DNA of 64,000 nucleotides. Source: Agromyces aureus. Its GTDB lineage: Bacteria > Actinomycetota > Actinomycetes > Actinomycetales > Microbacteriaceae. Position 1 is the stretch's first letter, and each line of letters opens with the position of its first letter. The notes under the pieces are model-generated. The model was not told the origin of the DNA. It did no database searches and was given only the letters and a program-made list of their open reading frames with translations. The stretch spans positions 992,001 through 1,056,000 of the forward strand of contig NZ_CP013979.1 of NCBI RefSeq assembly GCF_001660485.1, written 5' to 3'. Shown here piece by piece: positions 30,950 through 39,762 of the stretch. Both the position numbers and the translations under genes were made by a program.

Positions 30950-31387
30950 ATGAGCGCAGGAGACGGATTCACGCCGGTCGAGTACCCCGACGCGGCCGGA
31001 TATCCCGACGGTACGGGCTTCCTCGACGAGGGCACCGCAGCGCTCGTCGACGAGGTGACCGCCGCCGAGGTGCGCGAGGTCGACCGCCCATCGGCCGACT
31101 CCGACGTCGAGATCGCCGTGCACCGCCTGGCCGACGAGCAGAAGTACTCGGCCACGATCGAGGGCGCCGAGGTGGCGAGCATCCGCTACGTCGAGACCGA
31201 CGACGAGGTCGACGTGCTCGCGACGAGTGTCGTGCCCGAGTTCCGCGGCCGGGGCATCGCGGCCGACCTGATCGCCGACGCGCTCGACGACATCCGCACC
31301 CGTGACCAGCGCCTCGTGGTGCACTGCGCGGTCGTCGCCGCGTTCCTCGAGGGCAACCCGCAGTACGCGGACCTGCTCGGCGGGTGA
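30950..31387 (+). CDS. GNAT family small acetyltransferase
   Basis: A 145-residue protein with a 45-residue acidic N-terminus (MSAGDGFTPVEYPDAAGYPD) followed by the compact GCN5-related domain. DEVDVLATSVVPEFRGRGIA is the acetyl-CoA binding strand and pyrophosphate loop. HCAVVAAFLEGNPQYADLL is the typical C-terminal His/Tyr segment of the short YjdJ-like group. ATG 30950 has AAGGAG just upstream. The substrate is unknown, and the protein is about 50 residues longer than the minimal family members because of the N-terminal tail. Confidence 0.85.
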   Translation: MSAGDGFTPVEYPDAAGYPDGTGFLDEGTAALVDEVTAAEVREVDRPSADSDVEIAVHRLADEQKYSATIEGAEVASIRYVETDDEVDVLATSVVPEFRGRGIAADLIADALDDIRTRDQRLVVHCAVVAAFLEGNPQYADLLGG

Positions 31388-31456
31388 CATTCGTCATGCC
31401 GAGGTCGTGACATCCGACCCTGCCGGACCGTTCGTGCGGTTCCTAACGTCGAGGAC

Positions 31457-31981
31457 ATGAACGACGAGACGATCCAGAACGGTGCTCCGACGACCGGAGT
31501 GACGGCGACGACGGGGGCTTCGGCAACGAAGGGAATGACGCCGGCCGGCCCTCCTGAACGCTCCGGGGTATCAGGCCGCGCACGGCGTCGGCTCGAGCGG
31601 GCCGCCGTCCTCCTCGTTGCGGCCGTGCTGCCGCTGCTTATCTGGGCGGTCGCGGTGCCGATCGCCGGTCTCGACCTGACCGTGGGCACCGGCCCGACGG
31701 CGCAGGTCGTCTCACCGTCATCGATCGTGGTCGCCGTGCTGGTCGCCGGGTGCTGCGCGTGGGGCGTGCTGGCGCTGCTCGAGCGGTTCTCGCGCCGCAG
31801 CGGCCGCACGTTCGCGATCATCGGGTGGACGGTGCTCGCGGTCTCGCTGCTCGGCCCCCTGCTGTCGGCCGTGAGCGGGGTCGTGCTCGTGGTGCTCCTC
31901 GCGATGCACCTCGCGACCGGCGCGGCGCTGGTGCTCGGCCTGCCGCGAGCGGCCCGACGCCTCGATCCGGCGGTGTCGTAG
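31457..31981 (+). CDS. DUF6069-like four-helix membrane protein
   Basis: A 174-residue protein. The first 45 residues are polar. Four transmembrane helices follow: about 48-70, 88-108, 118-135 and 137-158. The layout resembles actinobacterial DUF6069 proteins, which have no known function. TAACGT lies 7 nt before the ATG, compatible with a leaderless transcript. It stands 54 bp before the histidine kinase gene and on the same strand, so it may be co-transcribed with the two-component system. Confidence 0.75.
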   Translation: MNDETIQNGAPTTGVTATTGASATKGMTPAGPPERSGVSGRARRRLERAAVLLVAAVLPLLIWAVAVPIAGLDLTVGTGPTAQVVSPSSIVVAVLVAGCCAWGVLALLERFSRRSGRTFAIIGWTVLAVSLLGPLLSAVSGVVLVVLLAMHLATGAALVLGLPRAARRLDPAVS

Positions 31982-32035
31982 ATTGGCGACGGGACCGAAC
32001 CCGACCGCAGCGACGACCTCGGGACGAGTGAGACG

Positions 32036-33235
32036 ATGACGACGATCGACGACCTTCAGCACACCGCGCGGCATCCGGCGACGACCTGGCTCGCCTACCG
32101 GCCGGGTCCGTGGCTCGCGCTCGTCGCCGCACCCGTGCTGCTGATCGCGCCGCTCGTGGCGGCGATCATGGCCGGCGACTGGGCGAGGATCGCGTACGTG
32201 CTCCTGCTCGGCGGCGTCTTCGGCGCCGCGGTGTCGCTGCCGTTCGGGTCGCGTCGCCGCCCGACGGCCGTGACCGAGGCCGTGTTCGTCGCGCTGCTGC
32301 TGCTCTGCAGCGGATACCTCGTGCTCTGGCGCACCGAGCAGGCATTGCTGTTCCCGCTGCTCGCGGTCGCCGCGTCGCTCGCGATCCGGCGCCGCTGGGC
32401 CATGCCCATGGTCGGCGCGATCGCCGTGAGCGGTGCCCTGGCCGTCGGCATGGCGACGTGGTCGCTCGAGGCCGCGGTGCTCGTGGGATTCGCCGCGTTC
32501 GCCGGCGGCGCGGGCAACTTCCTCGTGCAGTACTACGTCGCCCTCGCCCGCGAACTCGATCGCACGAGGGAGCGGCTCGCCGTCGCCGCCGTCGCCGAGG
32601 AGCGGCTGCGGTTCTCGCGCGACCTGCACGACCTGCTCGGGCATTCGCTGTCGGTCATCGCCGTGAAGTCCGAGGCGGCCCGGCGCCTCATTCCGCGGGA
32701 TCCGGATGCCGCGTCCACCCATGTCGGCGAGGTCGAGGCGATCGCACGCGAGGCGCTCGGCGAGGTGCGCTCGGTCGTCGCAGGCTCCCGCACGGTGAGC
32801 CTCGGCGTGGAGCTCGCGAACGCGCGTGCTGCGCTCGAGGACGCCGGCGTCGCGACCTCCGTCACGGCACCGGCCGTCGCGCTGCCGCTCAGCGTCGACG
32901 CGGTGCTCGGCTGGGTCGTGCGCGAGGGCGCGACGAACGTGCTGCGGCACTCGGCGGCACGCCTCTGCTCGATCGAGGTCGTCGTGAGCGCGGAGCGGGT
33001 GCGCGTCATGGTCGCCGACGACGGCGCTGGAACCCCGCCGGCCGCATCTGCGGGCGCGGGCGGGTCCGCTCCGGGGTCGAGCCGTGGCGGTAGCGGACTC
33101 GACGGTCTCCGCGAACGCGTCGAGGCGGTCGGCGGCGCGCTGACGGTGGAGGATCGGGCGTCGGGCGGCTCGGGATTCCGCCTCACCGCCGAGATCCCGC
33201 TCGGCGCCGACCGCACGCGCGAGGCAGGCCGATGA
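32036..33235 (+). CDS. sensor histidine kinase (NarL/DesK class)
   Basis: A 399-residue membrane kinase. Five or six hydrophobic helices span residues about 25-165 with very short loops, so sensing is probably within the membrane, as in DesK. The dimerisation/phosphoacceptor helix reads RLRFSRDLHDLLGHSLSVIA with His198. The C-terminal HATPase domain has EGATNVLRHSAA (N box), VADDGAG and GSGLDGLRERV. Its stop overlaps the response-regulator start by 4 bp. Confidence 0.92.
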   Translation: MTTIDDLQHTARHPATTWLAYRPGPWLALVAAPVLLIAPLVAAIMAGDWARIAYVLLLGGVFGAAVSLPFGSRRRPTAVTEAVFVALLLLCSGYLVLWRTEQALLFPLLAVAASLAIRRRWAMPMVGAIAVSGALAVGMATWSLEAAVLVGFAAFAGGAGNFLVQYYVALARELDRTRERLAVAAVAEERLRFSRDLHDLLGHSLSVIAVKSEAARRLIPRDPDAASTHVGEVEAIAREALGEVRSVVAGSRTVSLGVELANARAALEDAGVATSVTAPAVALPLSVDAVLGWVVREGATNVLRHSAARLCSIEVVVSAERVRVMVADDGAGTPPAASAGAGGSAPGSSRGGSGLDGLRERVEAVGGALTVEDRASGGSGFRLTAEIPLGADRTREAGR

Positions 33236-33846
33236 GCGACCCGACCACGATCCTCATCGCCGAGGATCAGCGCATGATGCGCTCGGCGCTGACCACCCTG
33301 CTCGACCTCGAGCACGACCTCACCGTCGTCGGCGGCGTCGAGCGCGGCGACGAGGTCGTGGCCGCGGCCGAGCGCCTGCGACCCGACGTCGTGCTCCTCG
33401 ACATCGAACTGCCGGGCCGCAACGGGCTCGACGTGATCGCGCCGCTGCTGGCGGCGGTGCCCGAGTGCGTGGTCATCGTCGTGACGACGTTCGGCCGGCC
33501 CGGGTACCTCGGCCGCGCGCTCGCCGCGGGTGCGCGCGGCTTCCTCGTGAAGGACGACCCGGTCGAGCAGCTGGCCGCCGCGATCCGGCGGGTGCGATCC
33601 GGGGAGCGCGTCGTCGACCCGAAGCTCGCCGCCGAGGCGCTCGGCACCAGCGACTCGCCGCTCACCGAACGGGAGGCCGACGTGCTGCGCGCCTCCGCGG
33701 CGGGCGCGACCGCGCGCGACATCGCCGTGCAGCTCTCGCTGTCGCCGAGCACGGTGCGCAACTACCTCTCGAACGCGATCGGCAAGCTCGGCGCACGCAA
33801 CCGCCTCGAGGCGCTCACCTTCGCCCGGGAGCGCGGCTGGCTGTGA
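33232..33846 (+). CDS. LuxR-type response regulator
   Basis: A 204-residue NarL-family regulator. The receiver domain has acidic residues in LIAEDQRMM, the phosphorylated Asp57 in VVLLDIELPGRNG, and Lys in GFLVKDD. The C-terminal LuxR helix-turn-helix begins at LTEREADVLRASAAGATARD. It is translationally coupled to the kinase. Its targets probably include neighbouring membrane-protein genes, but no binding site was identified. Its last 32 bp overlap the convergent gene at 33815. Confidence 0.92.
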   Translation: MSDPTTILIAEDQRMMRSALTTLLDLEHDLTVVGGVERGDEVVAAAERLRPDVVLLDIELPGRNGLDVIAPLLAAVPECVVIVVTTFGRPGYLGRALAAGARGFLVKDDPVEQLAAAIRRVRSGERVVDPKLAAEALGTSDSPLTEREADVLRASAAGATARDIAVQLSLSPSTVRNYLSNAIGKLGARNRLEALTFARERGWL

Positions 33847-34150
33847 CGTCGGCCCGCATGCGTCCGGGCCCGAACGGCAGCATCGGGGCGCGGTACACGA
33901 GGGCGGGCGGATGCCGCGGCTCGAGCGCGAACTCGGCGCGGCCGTAGCGCCACATCCGGTTGAAGAGGAACACGCCGATGACGGCCGTCTCGTCGGCGGG
34001 AACCTGCCAGGTGCCGTGTCCCCACTGCACGGGCTGGCCGCGCCCGCCGATCACGAGCGTCGGCCTGACGCCCCAGTGCAGCGCGAACCACGGCTTGCGC
34101 AGGGTCAACTCGATGCGGCGCGTGGCGCTCGCCGCGGCATCCGGGGTCAC
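33815..34150 (-). CDS. small uncharacterised protein, paralogue of the 22877-23240 remnant
   Basis: A 111-residue protein starting at GTG 34150, which overlaps the membrane-protein stop in a GTGA. Blocks shared with the other copy include RIELTLRKPWFALHWG, RPTLVIGGRGQPVQWG and GTWQVPADE. A Trp/Phe/Tyr-rich beta-sheet protein is likely; it has no signal peptide, but it is coupled to a membrane protein. The sequence beyond RMRADVT is absent in the other copy. It overlaps the response-regulator gene head-on by 32 bp. Confidence 0.72.
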   Translation of the reverse strand: MTPDAAASATRRIELTLRKPWFALHWGVRPTLVIGGRGQPVQWGHGTWQVPADETAVIGVFLFNRMWRYGRAEFALEPRHPPALVYRAPMLPFGPGRMRADVTASRAPGRR

Positions 34151-34665
34151 TCCGTTCCGGTCTGCATCGGCGTCACGTCGATGTCGATGCTGCCGAAGGT
34201 GAAGTCCGGGTAGGGGAACGGCCGGACGCCGTCCCAGGCGCTCACGTCGATCGAAAGGAACGACACGAGCGCGAGAGCGGCCCAGGCAAGCGTGACCGCG
34301 ACGATCACGATCGCCGCCCGGTCGAGCGTGCGGAACGCGGCGACCTCGGAGTCGGCGCTGCGCAGCACGCGACTGATCGCGATGAGCACGATCACGACGA
34401 TGACGGCGTAGACGATCGGGCTCGGTCGCAACGTGAGGTTGACGCACATGGGCACGACGTCGGTCGCGGCGCCGTTCGCATCGACGAAGCCGCCGTCGCC
34501 GGAAACCCCGCCGGGGCACCCGCCCTTGCCCGCGGTGCCCAGCACGCCGTAGAGGATCGCCGTGGCGCCCGCCGCGTACAGCAGACGCCGGATGCGGCGG
34601 ATGACGGGAGCGCCCGGCAGCGTCGAGACCGCGTCGGCGGGCGGGCGTTCGAGGGTCTCGGGCAT
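34147..34665 (-). CDS. membrane protein of unknown function
   Basis: A 172-residue protein with three hydrophobic helices: about residues 28-45, 82-100 and 112-135. Between the first two is an extracytoplasmic loop with GKGGCPGGVSGDGGFVDANG and a second cysteine in VPMCVNLT; the two Cys may form a disulfide. The C-terminal tail is acidic and aromatic (YPDFTFGSIDIDV). Its start ATG lies in the gap after the DUF1697 gene. It is translationally coupled to the small protein at 33815. Confidence 0.75.
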   Translation of the reverse strand: MPETLERPPADAVSTLPGAPVIRRIRRLLYAAGATAILYGVLGTAGKGGCPGGVSGDGGFVDANGAATDVVPMCVNLTLRPSPIVYAVIVVIVLIAISRVLRSADSEVAAFRTLDRAAIVIVAVTLAWAALALVSFLSIDVSAWDGVRPFPYPDFTFGSIDIDVTPMQTGTE

Positions 34666-34756
34666 CGGGTCTCCGCTCGTGGGCGTCGTCGCGTAGGGGC
34701 TGCATGCATCGTGTCAGGCGATCGGATCGGGGGCAAGCGACGCCGTGGCCGTTCGT

Positions 34757-35329
34757 TCAGGCGCTGTCGAGCAGCTCGAGCAGCCGTGTGACGGTCTTCC
34801 AACTGCGCACGGTCATCTGCTTGAAGACCGGCATCGCCATGAGCTTCTGGATGCGGGTCTTCGTCGCCTTCGCCTTGACTCGCGAGAAGTAGAGCGCCCC
34901 CGGGCCGGGGGCGATCGCATCGACGCCCTGACGCAGCTCGGGCATCTCGGCGAGCACGGCCTCGGCCGTGAGGGGCGCCTTGAGGAAGAAGACGTCGCTG
35001 CGCAGCAGCTCCGATCCGTGGTCGGCGGGAGCCTGCTCGATGGTGGCGGCGAACTCGTCGCGCGAGCGCACGAGCGTCGGGATCTCGAACCCGAACCGTT
35101 TTTCCAGCGCCTGTTCGATGGCGGACTCGAGCTTCGTGTCGGCGGCCCGCTTCGCCACGCTCGCGGTGAACAGCACGTTGCCGCTCTGCAGGTGCGTCCG
35201 CACGTCGGCGAACCCGCCGCCGTCGACGCCGACGTGCTCGAAGCAGTCGACGAGATCCGGCATGGCGACCGGATTGCGCCCGCCCACGTTGATGCCGCGC
35301 AGCAGCGCCACGTACGAGGTCGAGGTCAT
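34757..35329 (-). CDS. DUF1697 domain protein
   Basis: A 190-residue protein beginning MTSTSYVALLRGINVGGRNP, the hallmark of DUF1697, followed by MPDLVDCFEHVGVDGGGFAD, VRTHLQSGNVLF and near the end LMAMPVFKQMTVRSWKTVTR. The length is exactly that of the family. Function is not established. The longer frame upstream is a shadow of the alpha/beta hydrolase on the other strand. Confidence 0.9.
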   Translation of the reverse strand: MTSTSYVALLRGINVGGRNPVAMPDLVDCFEHVGVDGGGFADVRTHLQSGNVLFTASVAKRAADTKLESAIEQALEKRFGFEIPTLVRSRDEFAATIEQAPADHGSELLRSDVFFLKAPLTAEAVLAEMPELRQGVDAIAPGPGALYFSRVKAKATKTRIQKLMAMPVFKQMTVRSWKTVTRLLELLDSA

Positions 35330-35453
35330 GGCGGCGAGCCTGCCACGCGGCGCGGGCGACCGCCACCGGCATCCGTCACCGGGCCCCGCATGGGTCCACC
35401 CGTGGCGGTTCCTCCCGCAGCCGAGCATCATGGGCACGGACGGAGGGGGTCGC

Positions 35454-36359
35454 ATGGGATCGACGGATGCCTCGCGGCGGGCGCTGCCCGTCGCGCGCCC
35501 GGACGGCGCGGTCATCGCGGCCGAGGTGATCGGCGATGCGCGTCATCCGCTCGTGCTGCTCGTGGCCGGCGCCGAATCGTCGATGGACTGGTGGCGACCG
35601 GAGTTCTGCGACCTGCTCGTGCAGGGCGGGCGGTGCGTGGTGCGTTTCGACCAGCGCGGCACGGGGGAGACGACGCTCGGCCCGCCGCCGCGGACCGACG
35701 GGCTCCACGTCGCCCTCGGCGACGCGATCGCCGTGCTCGATGCTGCGGGCGCCGTAGCCGACGCCGCCGACGGAGTCGGCGACGGCTCACCGCCGCATGC
35801 CGCGCACTGGGTCGGCTTCTCGGCCGGCGGGTGGGTGGCCCAACTTGCGGCACTCGACCACCCCGACCGGGTGCTCGCGCTCACGTTGATCGAGACGAGT
35901 CCGACGATGTTCGAGGCGGACCCCGACCTGCCGGGCGCGACCGACCGCATGCAGCAGGCGTGGGCGGACTCGGTGCCCGAGCCCGACTGGGGCGACCCAG
36001 AATCGGTGATCGAGTACCACGTCGTCGTCGATCGCGACTATGCGGGCGACGACTTCGACGAGGCGCACGACCGTGCGATCTGGGCCGACACCGTGCGACG
36101 CTCGCCTGGCATGCATCGCGATGAGGGCGAGGCGGAGATCGTCGACCACGGCGTCCGTTGGCGCGAGCGGCTCGGCGGGCTCCGCGTGCCGACGACGGTC
36201 GTGCACGGCACGGCCGACCCGGTGTTCCCGCTCGGCAACGGGCAGGCGCTGGCACGGGACATCCCCGGGGCGCGGCTCGTCACGATCCGGGGCGGCGGAC
36301 ACGACCTGCCCCCGTCGACCTGGGATGCGGTGGTCGGCGTGATCGCGGGCACGGCCTGA
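35454..36359 (+). CDS. alpha/beta hydrolase (proline iminopeptidase/RdmC-like)
   Basis: A 301-residue hydrolase starting at ATG 35454 with GGAGGGGG before it. LVLLVAGAESSMDWWRPEF is the oxyanion-hole region, CVVRFDQRGTGET is a typical strand-loop, and WVGFSAGGWVAQL contains the nucleophile Ser. VVHGTADPVFPLGNGQAL carries the acid and GGGHDLPPSTWDAVV the His. RdmC/aclacinomycin-methylesterase-type and proline iminopeptidase-type enzymes share this pattern. No partner genes give a clue to the substrate. Confidence 0.9.
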   Translation: MGSTDASRRALPVARPDGAVIAAEVIGDARHPLVLLVAGAESSMDWWRPEFCDLLVQGGRCVVRFDQRGTGETTLGPPPRTDGLHVALGDAIAVLDAAGAVADAADGVGDGSPPHAAHWVGFSAGGWVAQLAALDHPDRVLALTLIETSPTMFEADPDLPGATDRMQQAWADSVPEPDWGDPESVIEYHVVVDRDYAGDDFDEAHDRAIWADTVRRSPGMHRDEGEAEIVDHGVRWRERLGGLRVPTTVVHGTADPVFPLGNGQALARDIPGARLVTIRGGGHDLPPSTWDAVVGVIAGTA

Positions 36360-36455
36360 GGGTCGCGGCTACGTGGCGATCCGCCACCCACCGACATTCC
36401 ACGTGCCCGACGACGGAGGCCAGCGGCATCCGCTCATCGCACCTAACATGGGCGG

Positions 36456-37358
<903 letters not shown>

Positions 37359-37410
37359 ACCGTTCGGCAGCCCTGGGCCGACGCCCGCACGGCTCAGCGT
37401 CGGGCGGAGG

Positions 37411-38067
37411 TCACGCGTCCACCCAGCGCGGATCGGCGACGAGCTCCTCGAGCTCGCGCACGAGCCTGGACGTGTGGAACCCGTCGGCCGCCGCGTGGTG
37501 GATCTGCACCGCGAGCGGCAGCAGCGTGCGGCCGTCGCGCTCGACGTAGCGCCCGAGCGTGAAGATCGGCAGCAGGTGGTTCGTGCCGCCGTCGATGGCG
37601 AGCGTGAACCCGGTGAAGCTCGTCCACGGCAGGCTCGAGATGTCGAAGACATCGGCCGGCAGCTCGCCCTGCGGGAACATCGAGGTCGCGCTCGCGGCAT
37701 CGGCCAGCACCTCGGCGGCAGCCTCGTGGAACCTCGCGAAGTCTGGTTCGTACGGCGTCCAGACGGCGGCGAACGTCTCGCGCTCGGCGTTGAACACTGT
37801 GAACGCGGGGTGCACGACCGGCCAGACGGCGGGCTCACCGTCTGCCGTCTCGGCCATGCGGAACTCGCGGTGGCGGTTCACGACGGTCGCGATCGCCCAG
37901 ATCTGCGCGACGTAGGTCTTGCGCGACGATCGGGCCAGGGCCGCAGCGAACGCCGTCACGTCGAGCTCCACCGTGATCGCGTACGTGCACGGCACGCTGC
38001 GGCGGTAGTGCTCGAACGCCTCGCGCCGGTTCCAGGTGGCGAGGTCGATGGCGTCAGGACGGGTCAT
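37411..38067 (-). CDS. chloramphenicol acetyltransferase-like protein (CatA type)
   Basis: A 218-residue protein with the CAT-I fold. WNRREAFEHYRRSVPCTYAI is the family N-terminus and VQIHHAAADGFHTSRLV contains the catalytic His of HHAxxDGFH. FTLGRYVERDGRTLLPLA is the preceding strand. The length matches the family (about 215). Many chromosomal homologues acetylate other hydroxyl groups, so chloramphenicol resistance cannot be assumed. A 7-bp hairpin separates it from convergent TerC. Confidence 0.85.
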   Translation of the reverse strand: MTRPDAIDLATWNRREAFEHYRRSVPCTYAITVELDVTAFAAALARSSRKTYVAQIWAIATVVNRHREFRMAETADGEPAVWPVVHPAFTVFNAERETFAAVWTPYEPDFARFHEAAAEVLADAASATSMFPQGELPADVFDISSLPWTSFTGFTLAIDGGTNHLLPIFTLGRYVERDGRTLLPLAVQIHHAAADGFHTSRLVRELEELVADPRWVDA

Positions 38068-38146
38068 CCGCCCATCGTGGCAGGTACCGCCGACGGCCGG
38101 TCGGCGGGCGACGGGCGTCGGTCGGCGGTCGACCCGCCTTGCGCGC

Positions 38147-38722
38147 TCAGCCGACGCGGTCGAGGAACCCGAGCACGCGCTCCATCAGCAACCGGGTCGC
38201 CGCCGCGTCGTAGCTCGGCAGGCTGGAATCGGCGAAGTAGTGCTGGTCGCCGGGGTACAGGAAGAGCTCGGCGTCGTCGGCCTCCGCGACGAGGGCGCGG
38301 GCCGCGTCGACGTCGCCCTCGTCCATGAAGAACGGGTCGGCATCCGCGCCGTGGATCTGCACGGGCAGCCCGCTCGGCCAGGCTCCGAACTCCTCGGGCG
38401 GCAGGCACGAGTAGAAGAAGAGGGCGCCCGTCGCACCGGCGCGGGTCTGGGCGAGCAGTTGCGCGGGCACCACGCCGAGCGAGAAGCCCGCGTACACGAG
38501 CCCGGTCGGCAGCGCCTCGGCCGCACGACGGCCGCGGTCCATGATCTCGTCCCAACCGACGGACTTGGCGTACGCGACACCCTCGTCGATCGAGCCGAAC
38601 GTCCGCCCCTCGAAGAGGTCTGGCGTGTGCACGGTGTGGCCGGCGTCGCGCAGTCCGTCGGCGAAGACCTCGATGCCCTCGGTGAGTCCGAGTGCGTGGT
38701 GGAAGAGCAGGATCTCTGACAT
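38147..38722 (-). CDS. dienelactone hydrolase family protein
   Basis: A 191-residue alpha/beta hydrolase. ILLFHHALGLTEGIEVFADG starts the fold, VYAGFSLGVVPAQLL has the nucleophile position with Ser (Cys in classic dienelactone hydrolase), and PVQIHGADADPFF and GDQHYFADSSLPSYD carry the Asp and His. It is close to a small actinobacterial branch of the family. A standalone gene on the minus strand; the substrate is unknown. Confidence 0.88.
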   Translation of the reverse strand: MSEILLFHHALGLTEGIEVFADGLRDAGHTVHTPDLFEGRTFGSIDEGVAYAKSVGWDEIMDRGRRAAEALPTGLVYAGFSLGVVPAQLLAQTRAGATGALFFYSCLPPEEFGAWPSGLPVQIHGADADPFFMDEGDVDAARALVAEADDAELFLYPGDQHYFADSSLPSYDAAATRLLMERVLGFLDRVG

Positions 38723-38839
38723 CGCGATTCCGTCCGTCGAGTGAATGCAAGCTGTGAACCCACCGGACGATACCGGGGTCGGGGCGGTGGCGTCGACCGG
38801 TTGACGCGTTCGTGATCCGAGCGAGCGGATGCCGCGGGC

Positions 38840-38880
38840 GGGCGCGGCACCGTCGGTTCACGCAGATCGGTGCCGCGCCC
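38840..38880 (-). terminator. 13-bp perfect hairpin
   Basis: GGGCGCGGCACCG (38840-38852) pairs with CGGTGCCGCGCCC (38868-38880) around a 15-nt loop. It starts 9 bp after the stop of the gene at 38889 on the minus strand. A copy of CGGATGCCGCGGG lies next to it. Confidence 0.65.
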
Positions 38881-38888
38881 GTCGGGGT

Positions 38889-39683
38889 TCAGTCCTCGGT
38901 GTCCGTGGCGACCACCGCGAAGTCCGCGTCGAGCGCGAGGTCGATGGTGCGGCCGTCCTGCGTGAGCACCGAGACGTCGTACGGCGAGGTCGTGTCGTCA
39001 TCGGCCTCGAGGTCGACGATCCGGCCGTCGACCTCGCTCAGCGCCGCCGTCACGAGCGCCTGCAGTGCGCCGGCGTCGAGAACGCCCTGCGGTGCCGCTT
39101 CGGCGGCGTCGTCGGCGTCGGCGGGCTCGGTCGAGACGACGGTCGCCGTGCCGTCGGACGCCACGCGCACCTCGGTCTCGTCGCCCGACGCGCTGCGGAG
39201 CTCGACCTTCCAGCTGCCGTCGGATTCGGCGTCGATGCTCACGACCGTGCCGTCCGCCACGGCGGCCGCTGCGTCGGCGATGCCGGTGAGCTCGTCCGAC
39301 GAGGTGCTGCCGAGGTCGGCCGATCTCGCCGAGCCGGTGTCGGTGCGGTCGCTGTCATCGTCGCGCTCGTCGTGGCCGGCCGGTTCGGCCGACTCGCCGG
39401 CAGTCGCATCGCCGCGGTCGTCCCCGAATTCGTCGGCGACCGCCGCGCCGACCGCGACGCCACCGCCGGCCAGGAGCAGGGCGGCGAGCACCGAGCCGCC
39501 CGTGATGAGCAGCGTGCGCTTGCGCGTGGAGCGGGGCGCCGCGGCATCCGACGTCGTGATGGGTTCGTTCGGGGTGACGCGTTCGCTCGGCGTGGTCGGC
39601 TCGTTCGCGGTGCTGGCGGTGCTCGCGGTGCTCGCGGTGCTCGGGGTGTTCGGCTCGTTCGGGGTGTTCGTCGTTTCGTTCAT
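38889..39683 (-). CDS. membrane-anchored PepSY-like protein of the two-component locus
   Basis: A 264-residue protein. The cytoplasmic N-terminus is low-complexity, with an STA repeat in MNETTNTPNEPNTPSTASTA. A single membrane helix (TLLITGGSVLAALLLAGGGV) follows at about residue 57. The external part is very acidic, with two PepSY-like segments: the first around LTGIADAAAAVADGTVVSID, the second around DAGALQALVTAALSEVDGRI. It follows the kinase gene on the same strand and has its own copy of the direct repeats found before the regulator gene, so it is likely a regulated accessory sensor or target. Confidence 0.8.
   Translation of the reverse strand: MNETTNTPNEPNTPSTASTASTASTANEPTTPSERVTPNEPITTSDAAAPRSTRKRTLLITGGSVLAALLLAGGGVAVGAAVADEFGDDRGDATAGESAEPAGHDERDDDSDRTDTGSARSADLGSTSSDELTGIADAAAAVADGTVVSIDAESDGSWKVELRSASGDETEVRVASDGTATVVSTEPADADDAAEAAPQGVLDAGALQALVTAALSEVDGRIVDLEADDDTTSPYDVSVLTQDGRTIDLALDADFAVVATDTED
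39606..39650 (-). repeat. 9-bp in-frame tandem repeat (STA units)
   Basis: Repeats of GCGGTGCTC on the + strand encode Ser-Thr-Ala units in the cytoplasmic tail of the PepSY-like protein. Exact copies suggest slippage-prone DNA and a length that may vary among strains. Confidence 0.7.
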
Positions 39684-39705
39684 GACCCGATGGTGTCGAA
39701 CGGGC

Positions 39706-39733
39706 GCTGAAGCGATGCTGAAGCTTGCTGAAG
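39706..39733 (-). promoter_or_regulatory. triple direct repeat, candidate response-regulator site
   Basis: GCTGAAG occurs at 39706-39712, 39717-39723 and 39727-39733 (CTTCAGC on the gene strand), at 11- and 10-bp spacing, 23-50 bp before the PepSY-like gene. The same repeat at 11-bp spacing precedes the OmpR-type regulator gene, which points to a common binding protein. Confidence 0.65.
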
Positions 39734-39762
39734 GGCCGTTCAGGTGATGCTGGCCGACGGGT

